Below, in pieces: positions 1 through 8,878 of a stretch of DNA of 64,000 nucleotides. The position numbers were made by a program, and so were the translations under genes. Source of the stretch: Bifidobacterium bombi DSM 19703 (GTDB lineage Bacteria; Actinomycetota; Actinomycetes; Actinomycetales; Bifidobacteriaceae); assembly GCF_000737845.1 (NCBI RefSeq), contig NZ_ATLK01000001.1, positions 496,001 to 560,000 of the forward strand, in the 5' to 3' direction. Under the pieces are notes generated by a model. The model was not told the origin of the DNA. It did no database searches and worked only from the letters and a program-made list of their open reading frames with translations. The number at the start of each line of letters is the position of its first letter. Position 1 is the first letter of the stretch.

Positions 1-1629
1 AGTGATGTGAACGCCCACCCTCATACCAGTGCCGACGGGCATATCGCCATCATCCACAACGGCATCATCGAAAACGCAGGCGTATTACGCGAGCAGCTCA
101 AAGAAGAAGGCTATAGCTTTGACTCGGCTACCGACACGGAAGTGGCGGCCAAACTTCTGGGTAGGAACGCTGACGAGATCATCGCGGAAAACGGTGAGAC
201 CGATCTGTTCGAGGCACTGCGTCGAACGGCACGAATGCTGACAGGAGCCTTCACGATCCTGGCAGTGGACTGCAGACAACCCGACATCGTCGTGGGTGTG
301 CGACATGATTCGCCACTGGTCGTAGGCCTTGGAGTAGAGGAGAACTTCCTTGGCTCGGATGTCGCGGCTTTTGTAGCGTACACCAAGGAGGCCATGGAAT
401 TAGGACAGGATGAAGCCGTGTGCATCAGCTCTCACGAGGTCATCGTCACCGATTTCGATGGCACACCAATCACCGACTCGCGACGCTTCAGCGTCGATTG
501 GGATGCGGGCGCCGCTGAGAAAGGTGGCTGGGACTCCTTCATGGACAAGGAAATCCACGAAGACCCCGCAGCTGTGCGCAATACATTGCTTGGCCGTTTC
601 AGCGCGCAAGGGGACATCGTTCTGGACGAAGTCCGCATTGAGCCGGAGGTGTTCCGTGCCGTGGACAAGATTATCGTTGTAGCTTGCGGGACAGCCAGCT
701 ATGCGGGGATGGTTGCGAAATACGCCATCGAACATTGGGTGCGCATACCGGTCGAGGTGGAGCTCGCCCACGAGTTCCGCTATCGTGACCCGATTCTCAC
801 GCCCCGTACCTTGGTAGTGGCCATTTCCCAGTCCGGAGAGACCATGGATACGCTTATGGCATTGCGCCATGCACGTGAGCAAGGTTCTCATGTACTGGCA
901 ATCTGCAACACTCAGGGTTCGAGCATTCCAAGGGAGTCGGATGCCGTGCTCTATACTCATGCAGGTCCCGAAGTGGCTGTCGCCTCCACGAAGGCCTTCG
1001 TCTCCCAAATCGTCGCCGCTTATCTGCTTGGTCTGTATCTGGCGCAGGTCAAGTCCACCTTGTATGCCGATGAGATACACGAGGTGGTCGAGCAGCTTAA
1101 GGCCATGCCGGACAAGATCCAGTGGGTCCTTGACAATGTGTCCAGTACTGTAGAGGCCGCTGCGAAAAGGTTGGTGAACTCACGTTCGTTCCTCTTCCTG
1201 GGCAGACATGTCGGTTACCCGGTGGCGATGGAGGGCGCCTTGAAGCTCAAGGAGGTGGCTTATACATTTACCGAAGGCTTCGCCGCAGGTGAACTCAAGC
1301 ATGGTCCCATCGCCTTGGTCGAGGAGGGCGAGCCGGTCGTCGTCATCGTCCCTTCGGCGCGTGGACGTGACGTGCTTCATAACAAGGTCGTTTCCGGTAT
1401 CGAAGAAGTGAAGGCCAGAGGCGCCTTTACAGTCGCAGTGGCCGAGGAAGGCGATCCAGATGCCGAGCGGTATGCGGATGTCGTGTTCTGGCGTCCTCAG
1501 TGCCCGACGTTGCTCAGCCCTTTGGTGGATGTGGTCTCGTTGCAGCTACTTGCGCTCGATATGGCCAGACTTAAAGGGTACGACGTGGACAAGCCCCGCA
1601 ACCTGGCCAAGTCGGTCACGGTGGAGTGA
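1..1629 (+). CDS. glmS: Glutamine--fructose-6-phosphate aminotransferase (isomerizing), 5' end outside window
   Basis: This enzyme makes glucosamine-6-phosphate from fructose-6-phosphate and glutamine in the cytoplasm, the first committed step to UDP-GlcNAc and peptidoglycan. The reading frame is open from base 1 (S-D-V-N-A-H-P-H, a conserved part of the glutaminase domain), so the first 70 or so residues, including catalytic Cys1, lie upstream of the window. What remains is the rest of the class II amidotransferase domain, then two SIS sugar-isomerase domains (the first near VACGTASYAGM, the second near LGRHVGYPVAMEGALKLKE) and the canonical C-terminus DKPRNLAKSVTVE. No frameshift is visible. 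A pseudouridine synthase gene follows after 4 bases and is probably co-transcribed. Confidence 0.97.
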   Translation, partial: SDVNAHPHTSADGHIAIIHNGIIENAGVLREQLKEEGYSFDSATDTEVAAKLLGRNADEIIAENGETDLFEALRRTARMLTGAFTILAVDCRQPDIVVGVRHDSPLVVGLGVEENFLGSDVAAFVAYTKEAMELGQDEAVCISSHEVIVTDFDGTPITDSRRFSVDWDAGAAEKGGWDSFMDKEIHEDPAAVRNTLLGRFSAQGDIVLDEVRIEPEVFRAVDKIIVVACGTASYAGMVAKYAIEHWVRIPVEVELAHEFRYRDPILTPRTLVVAISQSGETMDTLMALRHAREQGSHVLAICNTQGSSIPRESDAVLYTHAGPEVAVASTKAFVSQIVAAYLLGLYLAQVKSTLYADEIHEVVEQLKAMPDKIQWVLDNVSSTVEAAAKRLVNSRSFLFLGRHVGYPVAMEGALKLKEVAYTFTEGFAAGELKHGPIALVEEGEPVVVIVPSARGRDVLHNKVVSGIEEVKARGAFTVAVAEEGDPDAERYADVVFWRPQCPTLLSPLVDVVSLQLLALDMARLKGYDVDKPRNLAKSVTVE

Positions 1630-1633
1630 TTCG

Positions 1634-2374
1634 GTGGCGTCGGTCAGGCACCGTTGGGTGACGGATGAGCCGAGGATTCCCTTCAATCTTGAAGTCCTAT
1701 ACGACGATGCATCAATCATCGTCGTAGACAAACCCCACTTTCTGGCGACCATGCCGCGCGGAATGTGGTATCGGCAGACGGCGCTCATGCGACTGCGCGC
1801 GATGTATGACGATGATTCCATCGTACCTGCCCACCGTCTGGACCGGATGACTGCGGGAGTTGTGCTGTTTGTCCGCGACCCCGCGTTGCGCGGGGCCTAT
1901 CAGACGATGTTTCAGGAGCACAAGGTGGAGAAGATCTATGAATGCCTTGCGCCCGCTAAACCGATCGCTCGACCGTGGAATGGTACGGTGGAGTTCATTG
2001 CACGGCCGAATGTCTTCCCGCTGATAAGACGTTCGCATATTGTCAAAGAGCGAAGCCGACTCCAGGCTCGCGAGATTCCCGGTGAGCCCAACGCCCAGAC
2101 TATGATCGATCTTGGCCGTCCTCCTGCTTGTGCGCAAGGATACAGAGAATACGTCCTACATCCTTGCACAGGAAAGACGCATCAGCTGCGTGTCCATATG
2201 AACTCCCTGGGTCTGCCCATTTGCGGCGACGATCTTTATCCGACGGTCGTAGATAGGCCTTATGATGACTTCTCTACTCCTCTGGAACTTGTGGCTCGTT
2301 CATTGGAATTCAAGGACCCTGTCAGTGGCACAGTGCACAGGTTCACGTCCAAGGTGCCTATTGGTGTAGCCTAG
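1634..2374 (+). CDS. RluA-family RNA pseudouridine synthase
   Basis: A 246-residue protein of the RluA/RluC/RluD superfamily, which converts specific uridines in rRNA or tRNA to pseudouridine. The catalytic motif HRLDRMTAGV is present (the Asp of HRLD is the nucleophile), as are the C-terminal GKTHQLRVHM and an active-site segment YREYVLHPCTG. No S4 RNA-binding domain precedes the catalytic domain, which matches the shorter members of the family. I chose the GTG at 1634 because GGAG precedes it at 1623-1626 and it starts 4 bases after the glmS stop; the open frame extends further upstream inside glmS but that part is out-of-frame shadow. Target position in RNA cannot be told from sequence. 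Confidence 0.85.
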   Translation: MASVRHRWVTDEPRIPFNLEVLYDDASIIVVDKPHFLATMPRGMWYRQTALMRLRAMYDDDSIVPAHRLDRMTAGVVLFVRDPALRGAYQTMFQEHKVEKIYECLAPAKPIARPWNGTVEFIARPNVFPLIRRSHIVKERSRLQAREIPGEPNAQTMIDLGRPPACAQGYREYVLHPCTGKTHQLRVHMNSLGLPICGDDLYPTVVDRPYDDFSTPLELVARSLEFKDPVSGTVHRFTSKVPIGVA

Positions 2375-2392
2375 AACCTGATGGGAAACGGT

Positions 2393-3805
2393 ATGACGAT
2401 GAGAGTGAAATTGGCACGGTTGACGGCTATGGTATGCACCGTGGTGAACCTTTTTGCATTGAGTTCCTGTCAGGCTGCCACGGACAATCGAACGCTTATC
2501 AACGTCTGGTCGTGGGAACCGAGTATGGAGGCCGAGGCCAGAGTCTTTGAACGTGAGAATCCGGACATTCGAGTCAAAGTCACCGAGAAAAGCGGCTATG
2601 ACAATCTCAACACCGCCATTCAGGATGGTTATGGGCAACCGGATGTCGTGCAATTGGAGTATTACGCGTTGCCCCAGTACGCTGTGAGCGGGCAGATACG
2701 TGATATCACCGACGAGGCGTCAGGATACTCTTCTTCGTTTTCACCGGGCACGTGGTCGTCGGTTCAGCTCAACAACCGGGTGTATGGCATCCCCCTTGAT
2801 TCCGGCCCAATGGCATTTTTCTATAACAAAGACGTCTTCGATCAGGCTGGGGTCGACGCCACTGCGATACATAGTTGGGAAGACTATTACAATGCGGCCA
2901 AAAAACTCAAATCGATAGGCGCGTATATCACGGCGGATTCCGGGGATGCAAGCTTCTACAATGCGATGATATGGCTTGCGGGGGGTCGTCCTTTCAAGAC
3001 CTCTGCGGACGGGCATCAGGTGACCATCGATCTTGCGCAGGATCAGGCGACAAGACGATTCACTGGATTCTGGCAGAAAATGGTTGATGAGGGGCTTGTG
3101 AACACCACTTTGCCGACATGGTCCGATGGTTGGAAGAAGTCGGTGGGCAATGGCAGTGTCGCTTCGTTGTTCGCGGGAGCCTGGCTGCCGTCGCTGCTGC
3201 TGTCGGACCTTCCGGGCACATCCGGGCTATGGAGGGTCGCTCCGATGCCGACGCCGGACGGCAGGACCGGGAACTCTGAGAATGGGGGGTCCTCCTTGGC
3301 GATCCTGCAGTCAAGTCGCAAGCCCCAGGCAGCCTTCCGCTTTATACGTTATGTATGCCACAGCAGGGAAGGCATCGATCGCAGGGTGGAGGGCGGCGCC
3401 TTTCCCGCGGATTCGAGCTCGTTGAAGAGCCAACGGTTTTTGCGGAAGACCACGCTCAGGGATGCCCGGGGCGTTGAAGTCAATTACTTCGGTGGTCAGG
3501 AGTTCAATCGTGTGCTTTCCCGGTCGGCTGCAGATGTTTCGGTGGGTTACACATATCTGCCCTTCGAAGTCTACGCGCGAAGCGACTTTCGGAACACGGT
3601 CGGCGCGGCGTATCAGTGGTCCAACAAAAAACTGGCATTCGAGCGGACCGAACAACGGATCGAGGAGGGACAGATGAACCCGGATGGCTCTCCGCTGCAG
3701 CTTCCGCAGAACCCAGGGGCGAAGGTGAGTCTTTCCGATGGCCTGGAGGCCTGGCAGAAAGATCTCAAGGAGTATGGTACCAACCAAGGGTTCGATGTGC
3801 GCTGA
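2393..3805 (+). CDS. Extracellular solute-binding lipoprotein (sugar-type, family 1)
   Basis: About 470 residues. The N-terminus is a lipoprotein signal: basic residues, a hydrophobic stretch and a lipobox LSSC with Cys at about residue 26. The mature part resembles family 1 solute-binding proteins of carbohydrate ABC importers (NVWSWEP near the start, then VVQLEYYALPQYAVSGQIRD, YGIPLDSGPMAFFYNKDVFD). It would sit on the outer face of the membrane and deliver a sugar or oligosaccharide. Start: ATG at 2393 has GGGA six bases upstream; an in-frame ATG at 2381 is also possible. No permease or ATPase genes lie beside it, so its partner transporter must be encoded elsewhere, as with orphan binding proteins. 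The substrate is not determinable. Confidence 0.82.
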   Translation: MTMRVKLARLTAMVCTVVNLFALSSCQAATDNRTLINVWSWEPSMEAEARVFERENPDIRVKVTEKSGYDNLNTAIQDGYGQPDVVQLEYYALPQYAVSGQIRDITDEASGYSSSFSPGTWSSVQLNNRVYGIPLDSGPMAFFYNKDVFDQAGVDATAIHSWEDYYNAAKKLKSIGAYITADSGDASFYNAMIWLAGGRPFKTSADGHQVTIDLAQDQATRRFTGFWQKMVDEGLVNTTLPTWSDGWKKSVGNGSVASLFAGAWLPSLLLSDLPGTSGLWRVAPMPTPDGRTGNSENGGSSLAILQSSRKPQAAFRFIRYVCHSREGIDRRVEGGAFPADSSSLKSQRFLRKTTLRDARGVEVNYFGGQEFNRVLSRSAADVSVGYTYLPFEVYARSDFRNTVGAAYQWSNKKLAFERTEQRIEEGQMNPDGSPLQLPQNPGAKVSLSDGLEAWQKDLKEYGTNQGFDVR

Positions 3806-3872
3806 CGGTGGCTTGATCCATAACGCCTGTGAAACGCAGTATGCCGACGGCAGAGTCCGGCCGATGAGATCT

Positions 3873-4700
3873 CTACTGCAGGCGGTGTGCGCCGGGCGTT
3901 CGGGCTGCGCCGCCTGCCCGGTGTGAGGAGGGTCGATCGATCGTCTGGGTGTATATCTGCAGCATTCCTTTGAAGATGAGATCCGGATCGTATACGTCGA
4001 TCATATCGGTCTCTCCTTTGAGTACCGAAGACAGTCCTCCTGTCGCGACTACCGTGAAATCCTCCTTGAGCTCCCGACGGAATTGTTCGATGATCCGTTC
4101 CGTGCCGCCTAGGAAATCATAGAACAGTCCGGCCTGCATGGCGGTTTTGGTTTCCGTGGCTAGTATGGTGTTCGGTCTGGTGATTTCGACTTCGGGTAGT
4201 TGCGCGGTCCCCTGCCACAAGGCCCGCGCGCAGGTGCGTAGGCCCGGCGTGATGAGCCCGCAGGTGATGCAACGGTTCGCATTGACGTAATTGAAGGTGG
4301 TGGCGGTGCCGAAGTCGATCACGAGCACGGGGCCTCCATACAGGTGGTATGCACCCACGCAGTCGGCAAGGCAGTCCGCCCCCAATGATTTGGGGTCGTC
4401 GATGCGGATGGAAAGTCCTGACTTCGTCCCTTGCCCCACAACCATGGGTTCCAAGCCGAGGAATTTGAGTATTCCCGCCTTGAACGAGTGCATCACCTGA
4501 GGGACCACGGATGAGATGATCACATCGGTTACGTCGTCAGGCACGATGCCGGTCAGATCAAGCAACTGCGTCAGTTTCAGACCGTATTCGTCGCTTGTGC
4601 AGCCACTGTCGGTTGCTATGCGATACGTGTCGATCATCCCGTCTGAGTCAAGAAAACCTATGACGATGTTCGTGTTCCCGATATCCGCCGCAATAAGCAT
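3873..4700 (-). CDS. coaX: Type III pantothenate kinase
   Basis: Catalyses ATP-dependent phosphorylation of pantothenate, the first step of coenzyme A synthesis. The protein is 275 residues, the usual length. It begins MLIAADIGNTNIVIGF, the phosphate-binding loop of the ASKHA-fold CoaX family, and has the second motif VIDFGTATTFN. The start at 4700 is chosen over an upstream in-frame ATG because GGAAGG lies just before it and the family N-terminus begins exactly there. The last 18 residues (rich in Ala, Gly, Arg, His) look like a non-conserved tail, and the DNA encoding them forms a strong hairpin shared with the 3' side of the convergent lipoprotein gene. Confidence 0.93.
   Translation of the reverse strand: MLIAADIGNTNIVIGFLDSDGMIDTYRIATDSGCTSDEYGLKLTQLLDLTGIVPDDVTDVIISSVVPQVMHSFKAGILKFLGLEPMVVGQGTKSGLSIRIDDPKSLGADCLADCVGAYHLYGGPVLVIDFGTATTFNYVNANRCITCGLITPGLRTCARALWQGTAQLPEVEITRPNTILATETKTAMQAGLFYDFLGGTERIIEQFRRELKEDFTVVATGGLSSVLKGETDMIDVYDPDLIFKGMLQIYTQTIDRPSSHRAGGAARTPGAHRLQ
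3878..3917. terminator. Hairpin at the junction of two convergent genes
   Basis: Perfect 8-bp arms GCAGGCGG (3878-3885) and CCGCCTGC (3910-3917) enclose a GC-rich loop that can pair further. It lies in the last codons of coaX, opposite the 3' end of the lipoprotein gene. No T-tract follows on either strand, so intrinsic termination is uncertain; it may act as a transcript-end stabiliser. Confidence 0.4.
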
Positions 4701-5321
4701 GGGTGCCACTTCCTTCCATCCCTGTTCCTGAGCACACGCCGAGCGCTGATATCTGAGATTATAGACTTGCCGTTGCCACAATCAGCGTTGTGTTCCGACG
4801 GTGCATATCGCAGCGGTGACGACTGTGGCGGTCTAACCAATCACGCAGGTTATACCGGGGGCAGAAAGCTTTATTTGTATGTCGTCATATGCGAATCTGG
4901 TTTTTTCGAGTCGTTGATCATGTTGTGTTTCCGGGTTGTCGAGAAGGTTGGAAGTCTTGGCAGATGTCGTAACCATGAATTTCTTCCATGGCTGTAAGAA
5001 AAGCAATGGTCTTCAGATGGCCTGTAACCCATGCTCCCGGCCGCGTCGCAGCTCATGAGGATGCGTTGGCGAATTCGACGACCGCCTCGTTTTCGTGTTG
5101 ATTCACCAGCATGGAACGGGCGTTAGGTCAACACTTCGCGTTTGGTTCCTTCCCAATTCATTTTGAGCATGGATCTCGCCTCCGTGCGCCACCAATCATA
5201 CGATATTCGGATACGCATTTTTACCCCTGCGTTACTTCATAAGGGGTATGATTACATCGGTAATGAAGGGACAGGCAGTTCACTCCCCGAATTAGATGAT
5301 TGAGAAGCTTATCGGAGTACG
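4701..5321. other. Intergenic region between divergent coaX and the GH65 fusion gene
   Basis: This 621-base stretch has no open frame that I believe. It must hold the promoters of both flanking genes. The only clear structures are the inverted repeat near 5222-5248 and the ribosome-binding sites at its two ends (GGAAGG for coaX, GGAG for the GH65 gene). Parts of the middle (about 4870-5170) translate into short stretches in several frames without recognisable homology, and could be decayed coding sequence. Confidence 0.5.
5222..5251 (+). promoter_or_regulatory. Inverted repeat overlapping a putative promoter of the GH65 fusion gene
   Basis: TACCCCT (5222-5228) and AGGGGTA (5242-5248) form perfect 7-bp arms around a 13-base spacer. 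The right arm overlaps a -10-like TATGAT at 5246-5251, 70 bases before the start codon. The position suits an operator for a sugar-responsive repressor; no regulator gene is adjacent. The -35 element is unclear. Confidence 0.35.
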
Positions 5322-8300
5322 ATGAAACAGCAGGATATGAGAACGATCTATGAATACAACGCGGTTCTATTTGATTTGGATGGTGTGCTGACCCCGACGA
5401 GTGTGCTTCATCGTCAGGCCTGGAAGCAGCTGTTCGACGAGAAACTCCCGGTCGATGTACCAAAATACACGGCCCAGGATTATTTGGAGTACGTGGATGG
5501 CAAACCCCGCTATGAAGGAGTGGATTCACTGCTCAAGAGCCGCGGATTGAGTCTGCCATGGGGTAGCCCGGACGATGATGTCGACGCGCAGACTGTTTGC
5601 GGATATGGAAACAGGAAGAACGATGTGTTTGAGAGGCTCATGCATGAGGAGGGAATAGCACCATATCCCGATTGCGTCGACGTGCTTCGTCATCTGCGGG
5701 CGAACCATGTCAAGATGGCCGTCGTCTCAAGTTCCCGCAACGCGAAGGAAGTCCTTAAATCCGCAAGGATCTTCAACTTCTTCGATCGCATCGTAGATGG
5801 TCGCGTCGCCGAAAGCGCCCATCTTCGGGGCAAGCCTCAACCTGATACCTATCTTTACGCAGCCGAGCGCCTGGACGAACAGCCCAAGGACTGCGTCGTG
5901 GTGGAGGATGCGCTTTCAGGAGTCACCTCGGGCAGAGCGGGGAAGTTCGGACTTGTCGTAGGAGTGAACCGCGGTGCCGGGGAACATGAGCTCTTGGCTG
6001 CCGGAGCGGATGTGGTTGTGGAGCAACTGGCCGACATGATCGATTCATCCGCCTCGGAATTGAAGAGAAGGGAGAGCACCGGAGGTGGCCAGGACCCTTT
6101 AGACATGGAACGCTATCCGATTGACCCTTGGTCGTTCAGTGAGAACGGCAGGCCGAACGCACAAAGCGCCACCATGTTTTCCGTCACCAATGGCAGCATC
6201 GGTGTACGAGGTTCAGGACAGACGTCACGCGACCTCGGCCTCGGCACTTTCCTGAGCGGTTTCCATGAGACCTTTTTCATCAGACATGCGGAAGAGGCTT
6301 ACGGCTATGCCCGTATCGGACAGGTCATTCAGAGCGTCCCCGATTGCTGTGATTTCCACTTTGTCGTCGATGGAAAGGAACTCACTGAATGTTCCTCGTT
6401 CAAGCAGGGCTTGGATTTCAAGACGGGCGTATCGTGGACGGAGCAAAGATTCGCAGTAGGCCAGGGGTTGTCGTTGGAAGTCAGAATTGAACGGGTTGCC
6501 TGCCTGTTCAGAAAGGATTTGGTGCTGTGCCGGTTGGGTCTGACGGTACATGGCGGTGACTTGAGGATCCAGGTAGAAGCTGCGGCCAATGAAAACAAGC
6601 CGAAATTGACAGCGACTGACGATCCACGTAAAGGCGAGCATGTGTCCAGTGGCGGCCTTGAAACGATAGAGCTCAAGGAAGCTACTGATAATGACATCCA
6701 ATCCGGTTATACGCGAAAGGCCTTCCGCTGCCGCAATTCCCGTATGACGATGGCCTTGGTGTATGCACAAAGCCGAGGCGAAGAAAAGCTGCCGGAATCG
6801 GTTTTCTTCATGCTACATGATGGTGAGACGCAAAGTCTGATGCGCTATGCATCATATAACACCTATCCTGTGGTGCCCAGAGCCATGAACCGTGGCTTGG
6901 TCTCGGCCCGCCCGAGCGAGCAGGATGCCTCGATTCTTCTCGAACGCTGTGAATCCACGCTGCGGTGGGCCATGACGACAGGAGAGGAGAGGCTGTTCTC
7001 GATGCAGCAGGATTGGCTCAGTGAGTTCTGGCGGCAATCGGACGTCACCATTGAAGCCGAAAATGCAGATCGCATCCAGCAATTGGTGCATTGGGAATTG
7101 TTCAATCTGGCTCAGTCGACGGATTTCGTAGACAACGGCATCGGTGCGAAGGGCCTGAGTGGGTCGGGTTATTCAGGGCATTACTTCTGGGATACCGAGA
7201 TATTCATTCTGCCTTTTCTCACCTACAACAGGCCCGAGGCGGCCCGGTCGGCCTTACATTTCCGATACACCATGCTTCCTGCAGCGAGGAGGCGAGCAGA
7301 CGCTTTGGGCTTGGAAGGGGCACTGTTCCCGTGGAGAACCATCAATGGAAGAGAGGCATCGGCGTTTTTTGAGGCCGGCTCTGCCCAATACCACATTGAC
7401 GCGGACATCTCCTATGCAGTCGCCCAATATGTCAACATCACACACGACACGGTGTTCCTGAGAGAAGAGGGCATCGACATTCTTGTGGAGACGGCGAGGA
7501 TGTGGAATTCCATAGGCAATGTGTCCCTGGATGGAAGATTCCATATCAATTGTGTGACCGGTCCGGATGAATACAGCGCGTTGGTCAATGACGATTATTA
7601 TACGAACAGTATGGCAAGGTTCAACATGCGGGCCGCATGCATCGCCTTGGACTGGCTTAGTGACAATGATCACGAGGGATACGCCTCGGCCTGCGATCGT
7701 TTGGAGATCACAGCCGACGAACACGAAAGCTGGCTGAAAAATTCCGATTCCATGGAACTCCTACATGATGACGATCTCGGCGTTGACATGCAATACGCAG
7801 ACTTTACGCAGAGAATGAGCTGGGATTTCAAGCACCGTAACAAGCGGCCATTGCTGATGCATTACCATCCTCTTGACATCTACCGGCACAACGTCATCAA
7901 ACAATCCGACTTGGTGCTGGCTCTTTACTTGCTTTCAGACGAATTCGACGCGTCCAGCAAGAAGGCGGATTTTGAATACTATGACCCACTGACCATCGGT
8001 GACTCGACGTTATCCGCCTCCGCTCAGGCAATCATTGCGTCCGAGATTGGTCGGTCCGATCTGGCGATGCGCTATTTCCGAGAGGCGTTGTTCACCGATG
8101 TGGCCAATCTGCATGGCAACACTTCCGACGGCATTCATCTGGCCTGCGCCGGAGGTGTTTGGGCGATTCTCGTAGCCGGTTTTGGAGGTTTCCGTGATTC
8201 GGGTGGGCGACATCTTTCAATCGACCCCAAATTGCCCGAGGAATGGAAATCGCTTTCCTATAACGTAAGAATCGGAGGGACGCCGCTTGCGGTCACGGTC

Positions 8301-8381
8301 ACGCATAACGGCGTTGACATCAAAGGACTTGTTGGTGATGGAATAGCCATAGACATCCAAGGCAAGACGGTGCGCTCATAA
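5322..8381 (+). CDS. Fused beta-phosphoglucomutase (HAD) / GH65 disaccharide phosphorylase
   Basis: One 1019-residue protein with two enzymes. Residues about 10-245 are a HAD phosphatase/mutase of the beta-phosphoglucomutase type: the nucleophile motif DLDGVL (Asp18, Asp20), SSSRNAKEVL as motif II and VVEDALSGV as the metal-binding motif. Residues about 260-1019 are a glycoside hydrolase family 65 phosphorylase with the general acid in VTGPDEYS (Glu750). GH65 phosphorylases split alpha-glucosides such as maltose, trehalose or kojibiose with phosphate to beta-glucose-1-phosphate, and the HAD part would convert this to glucose-6-phosphate, so the fusion channels both steps. The exact disaccharide cannot be read from sequence. 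Start ATG 5322 follows GGAG by 7 bases. It stands alone as a one-gene unit with a possible operator upstream. No signal peptide: cytoplasmic. Confidence 0.9.
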   Translation: MKQQDMRTIYEYNAVLFDLDGVLTPTSVLHRQAWKQLFDEKLPVDVPKYTAQDYLEYVDGKPRYEGVDSLLKSRGLSLPWGSPDDDVDAQTVCGYGNRKNDVFERLMHEEGIAPYPDCVDVLRHLRANHVKMAVVSSSRNAKEVLKSARIFNFFDRIVDGRVAESAHLRGKPQPDTYLYAAERLDEQPKDCVVVEDALSGVTSGRAGKFGLVVGVNRGAGEHELLAAGADVVVEQLADMIDSSASELKRRESTGGGQDPLDMERYPIDPWSFSENGRPNAQSATMFSVTNGSIGVRGSGQTSRDLGLGTFLSGFHETFFIRHAEEAYGYARIGQVIQSVPDCCDFHFVVDGKELTECSSFKQGLDFKTGVSWTEQRFAVGQGLSLEVRIERVACLFRKDLVLCRLGLTVHGGDLRIQVEAAANENKPKLTATDDPRKGEHVSSGGLETIELKEATDNDIQSGYTRKAFRCRNSRMTMALVYAQSRGEEKLPESVFFMLHDGETQSLMRYASYNTYPVVPRAMNRGLVSARPSEQDASILLERCESTLRWAMTTGEERLFSMQQDWLSEFWRQSDVTIEAENADRIQQLVHWELFNLAQSTDFVDNGIGAKGLSGSGYSGHYFWDTEIFILPFLTYNRPEAARSALHFRYTMLPAARRRADALGLEGALFPWRTINGREASAFFEAGSAQYHIDADISYAVAQYVNITHDTVFLREEGIDILVETARMWNSIGNVSLDGRFHINCVTGPDEYSALVNDDYYTNSMARFNMRAACIALDWLSDNDHEGYASACDRLEITADEHESWLKNSDSMELLHDDDLGVDMQYADFTQRMSWDFKHRNKRPLLMHYHPLDIYRHNVIKQSDLVLALYLLSDEFDASSKKADFEYYDPLTIGDSTLSASAQAIIASEIGRSDLAMRYFREALFTDVANLHGNTSDGIHLACAGGVWAILVAGFGGFRDSGGRHLSIDPKLPEEWKSLSYNVRIGGTPLAVTVTHNGVDIKGLVGDGIAIDIQGKTVRS

Positions 8382-8878
8382 GATTCGGAAGTCATCTTGA
8401 GGGCATGGGAGGGGTCGCGATGAAAGCTGGCCGTTTAGCGGCTTAGCTTGGCGAGTTTGATCGCGGGTTCGGCCGCTGCAGGGCTTGCGTTTCGTAACGT
8501 TCGTGCGCGCATGTCGCGCTTGGTCCGTCCGGGTTGGAGTCGGCGGCCGAGGTTGTTGATGGTGTTTGGGTTCCATACCGGGTTCTGATTTCCCGTCTTT
8601 ATAACCTCTCAGGGGCCGCCGACGTATACCCTGTGTCACGATTCCCCCCGGTTCGCGGGTTCTTATGTGGCTCAGAAATGCTCAGAGGTTCCCACGGTCC
8701 GATATCTTTCGGCGTCAGGTTTGAAAAGTTCCGTGCCTGCCATATCATTGTTGTTGCAGTCGACCCCAGTGGCGGCGAGCATTTAGCATATCAGTTGATC
8801 ATGGCGAAGAGCGCTGCGCTCGAAGCCGTTGCCTTGCCGGGTGATGGCGAGCCATGGACGGGCTTGGCAAGAAGGAAT
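8382..8878. other. Intergenic region before the peptide-type ABC importer
   Basis: A 497-base gap. Open frames cross it on both strands but none has a ribosome-binding site or a recognisable domain. The frame that runs into the downstream binding-protein gene is open by chance from 8534, and the part before 8879 does not resemble anything known. The promoter of the importer operon should be here; I could not place it with confidence. The segment near 8450-8590 is unusually GC-rich and could be a decayed gene. Confidence 0.45.

Noticed and set aside
400..1080. 226-residue minus-strand open frame inside glmS
   Set aside because: It is a shadow of the strongly conserved GlmS coding frame.
8376..8639. 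Possible remnant of a transposase in the GC-rich gap before the ABC importer
   Set aside because: Several frames give Arg/Gly-rich peptides, but no DDE motif, terminal inverted repeats or target duplication were seen.
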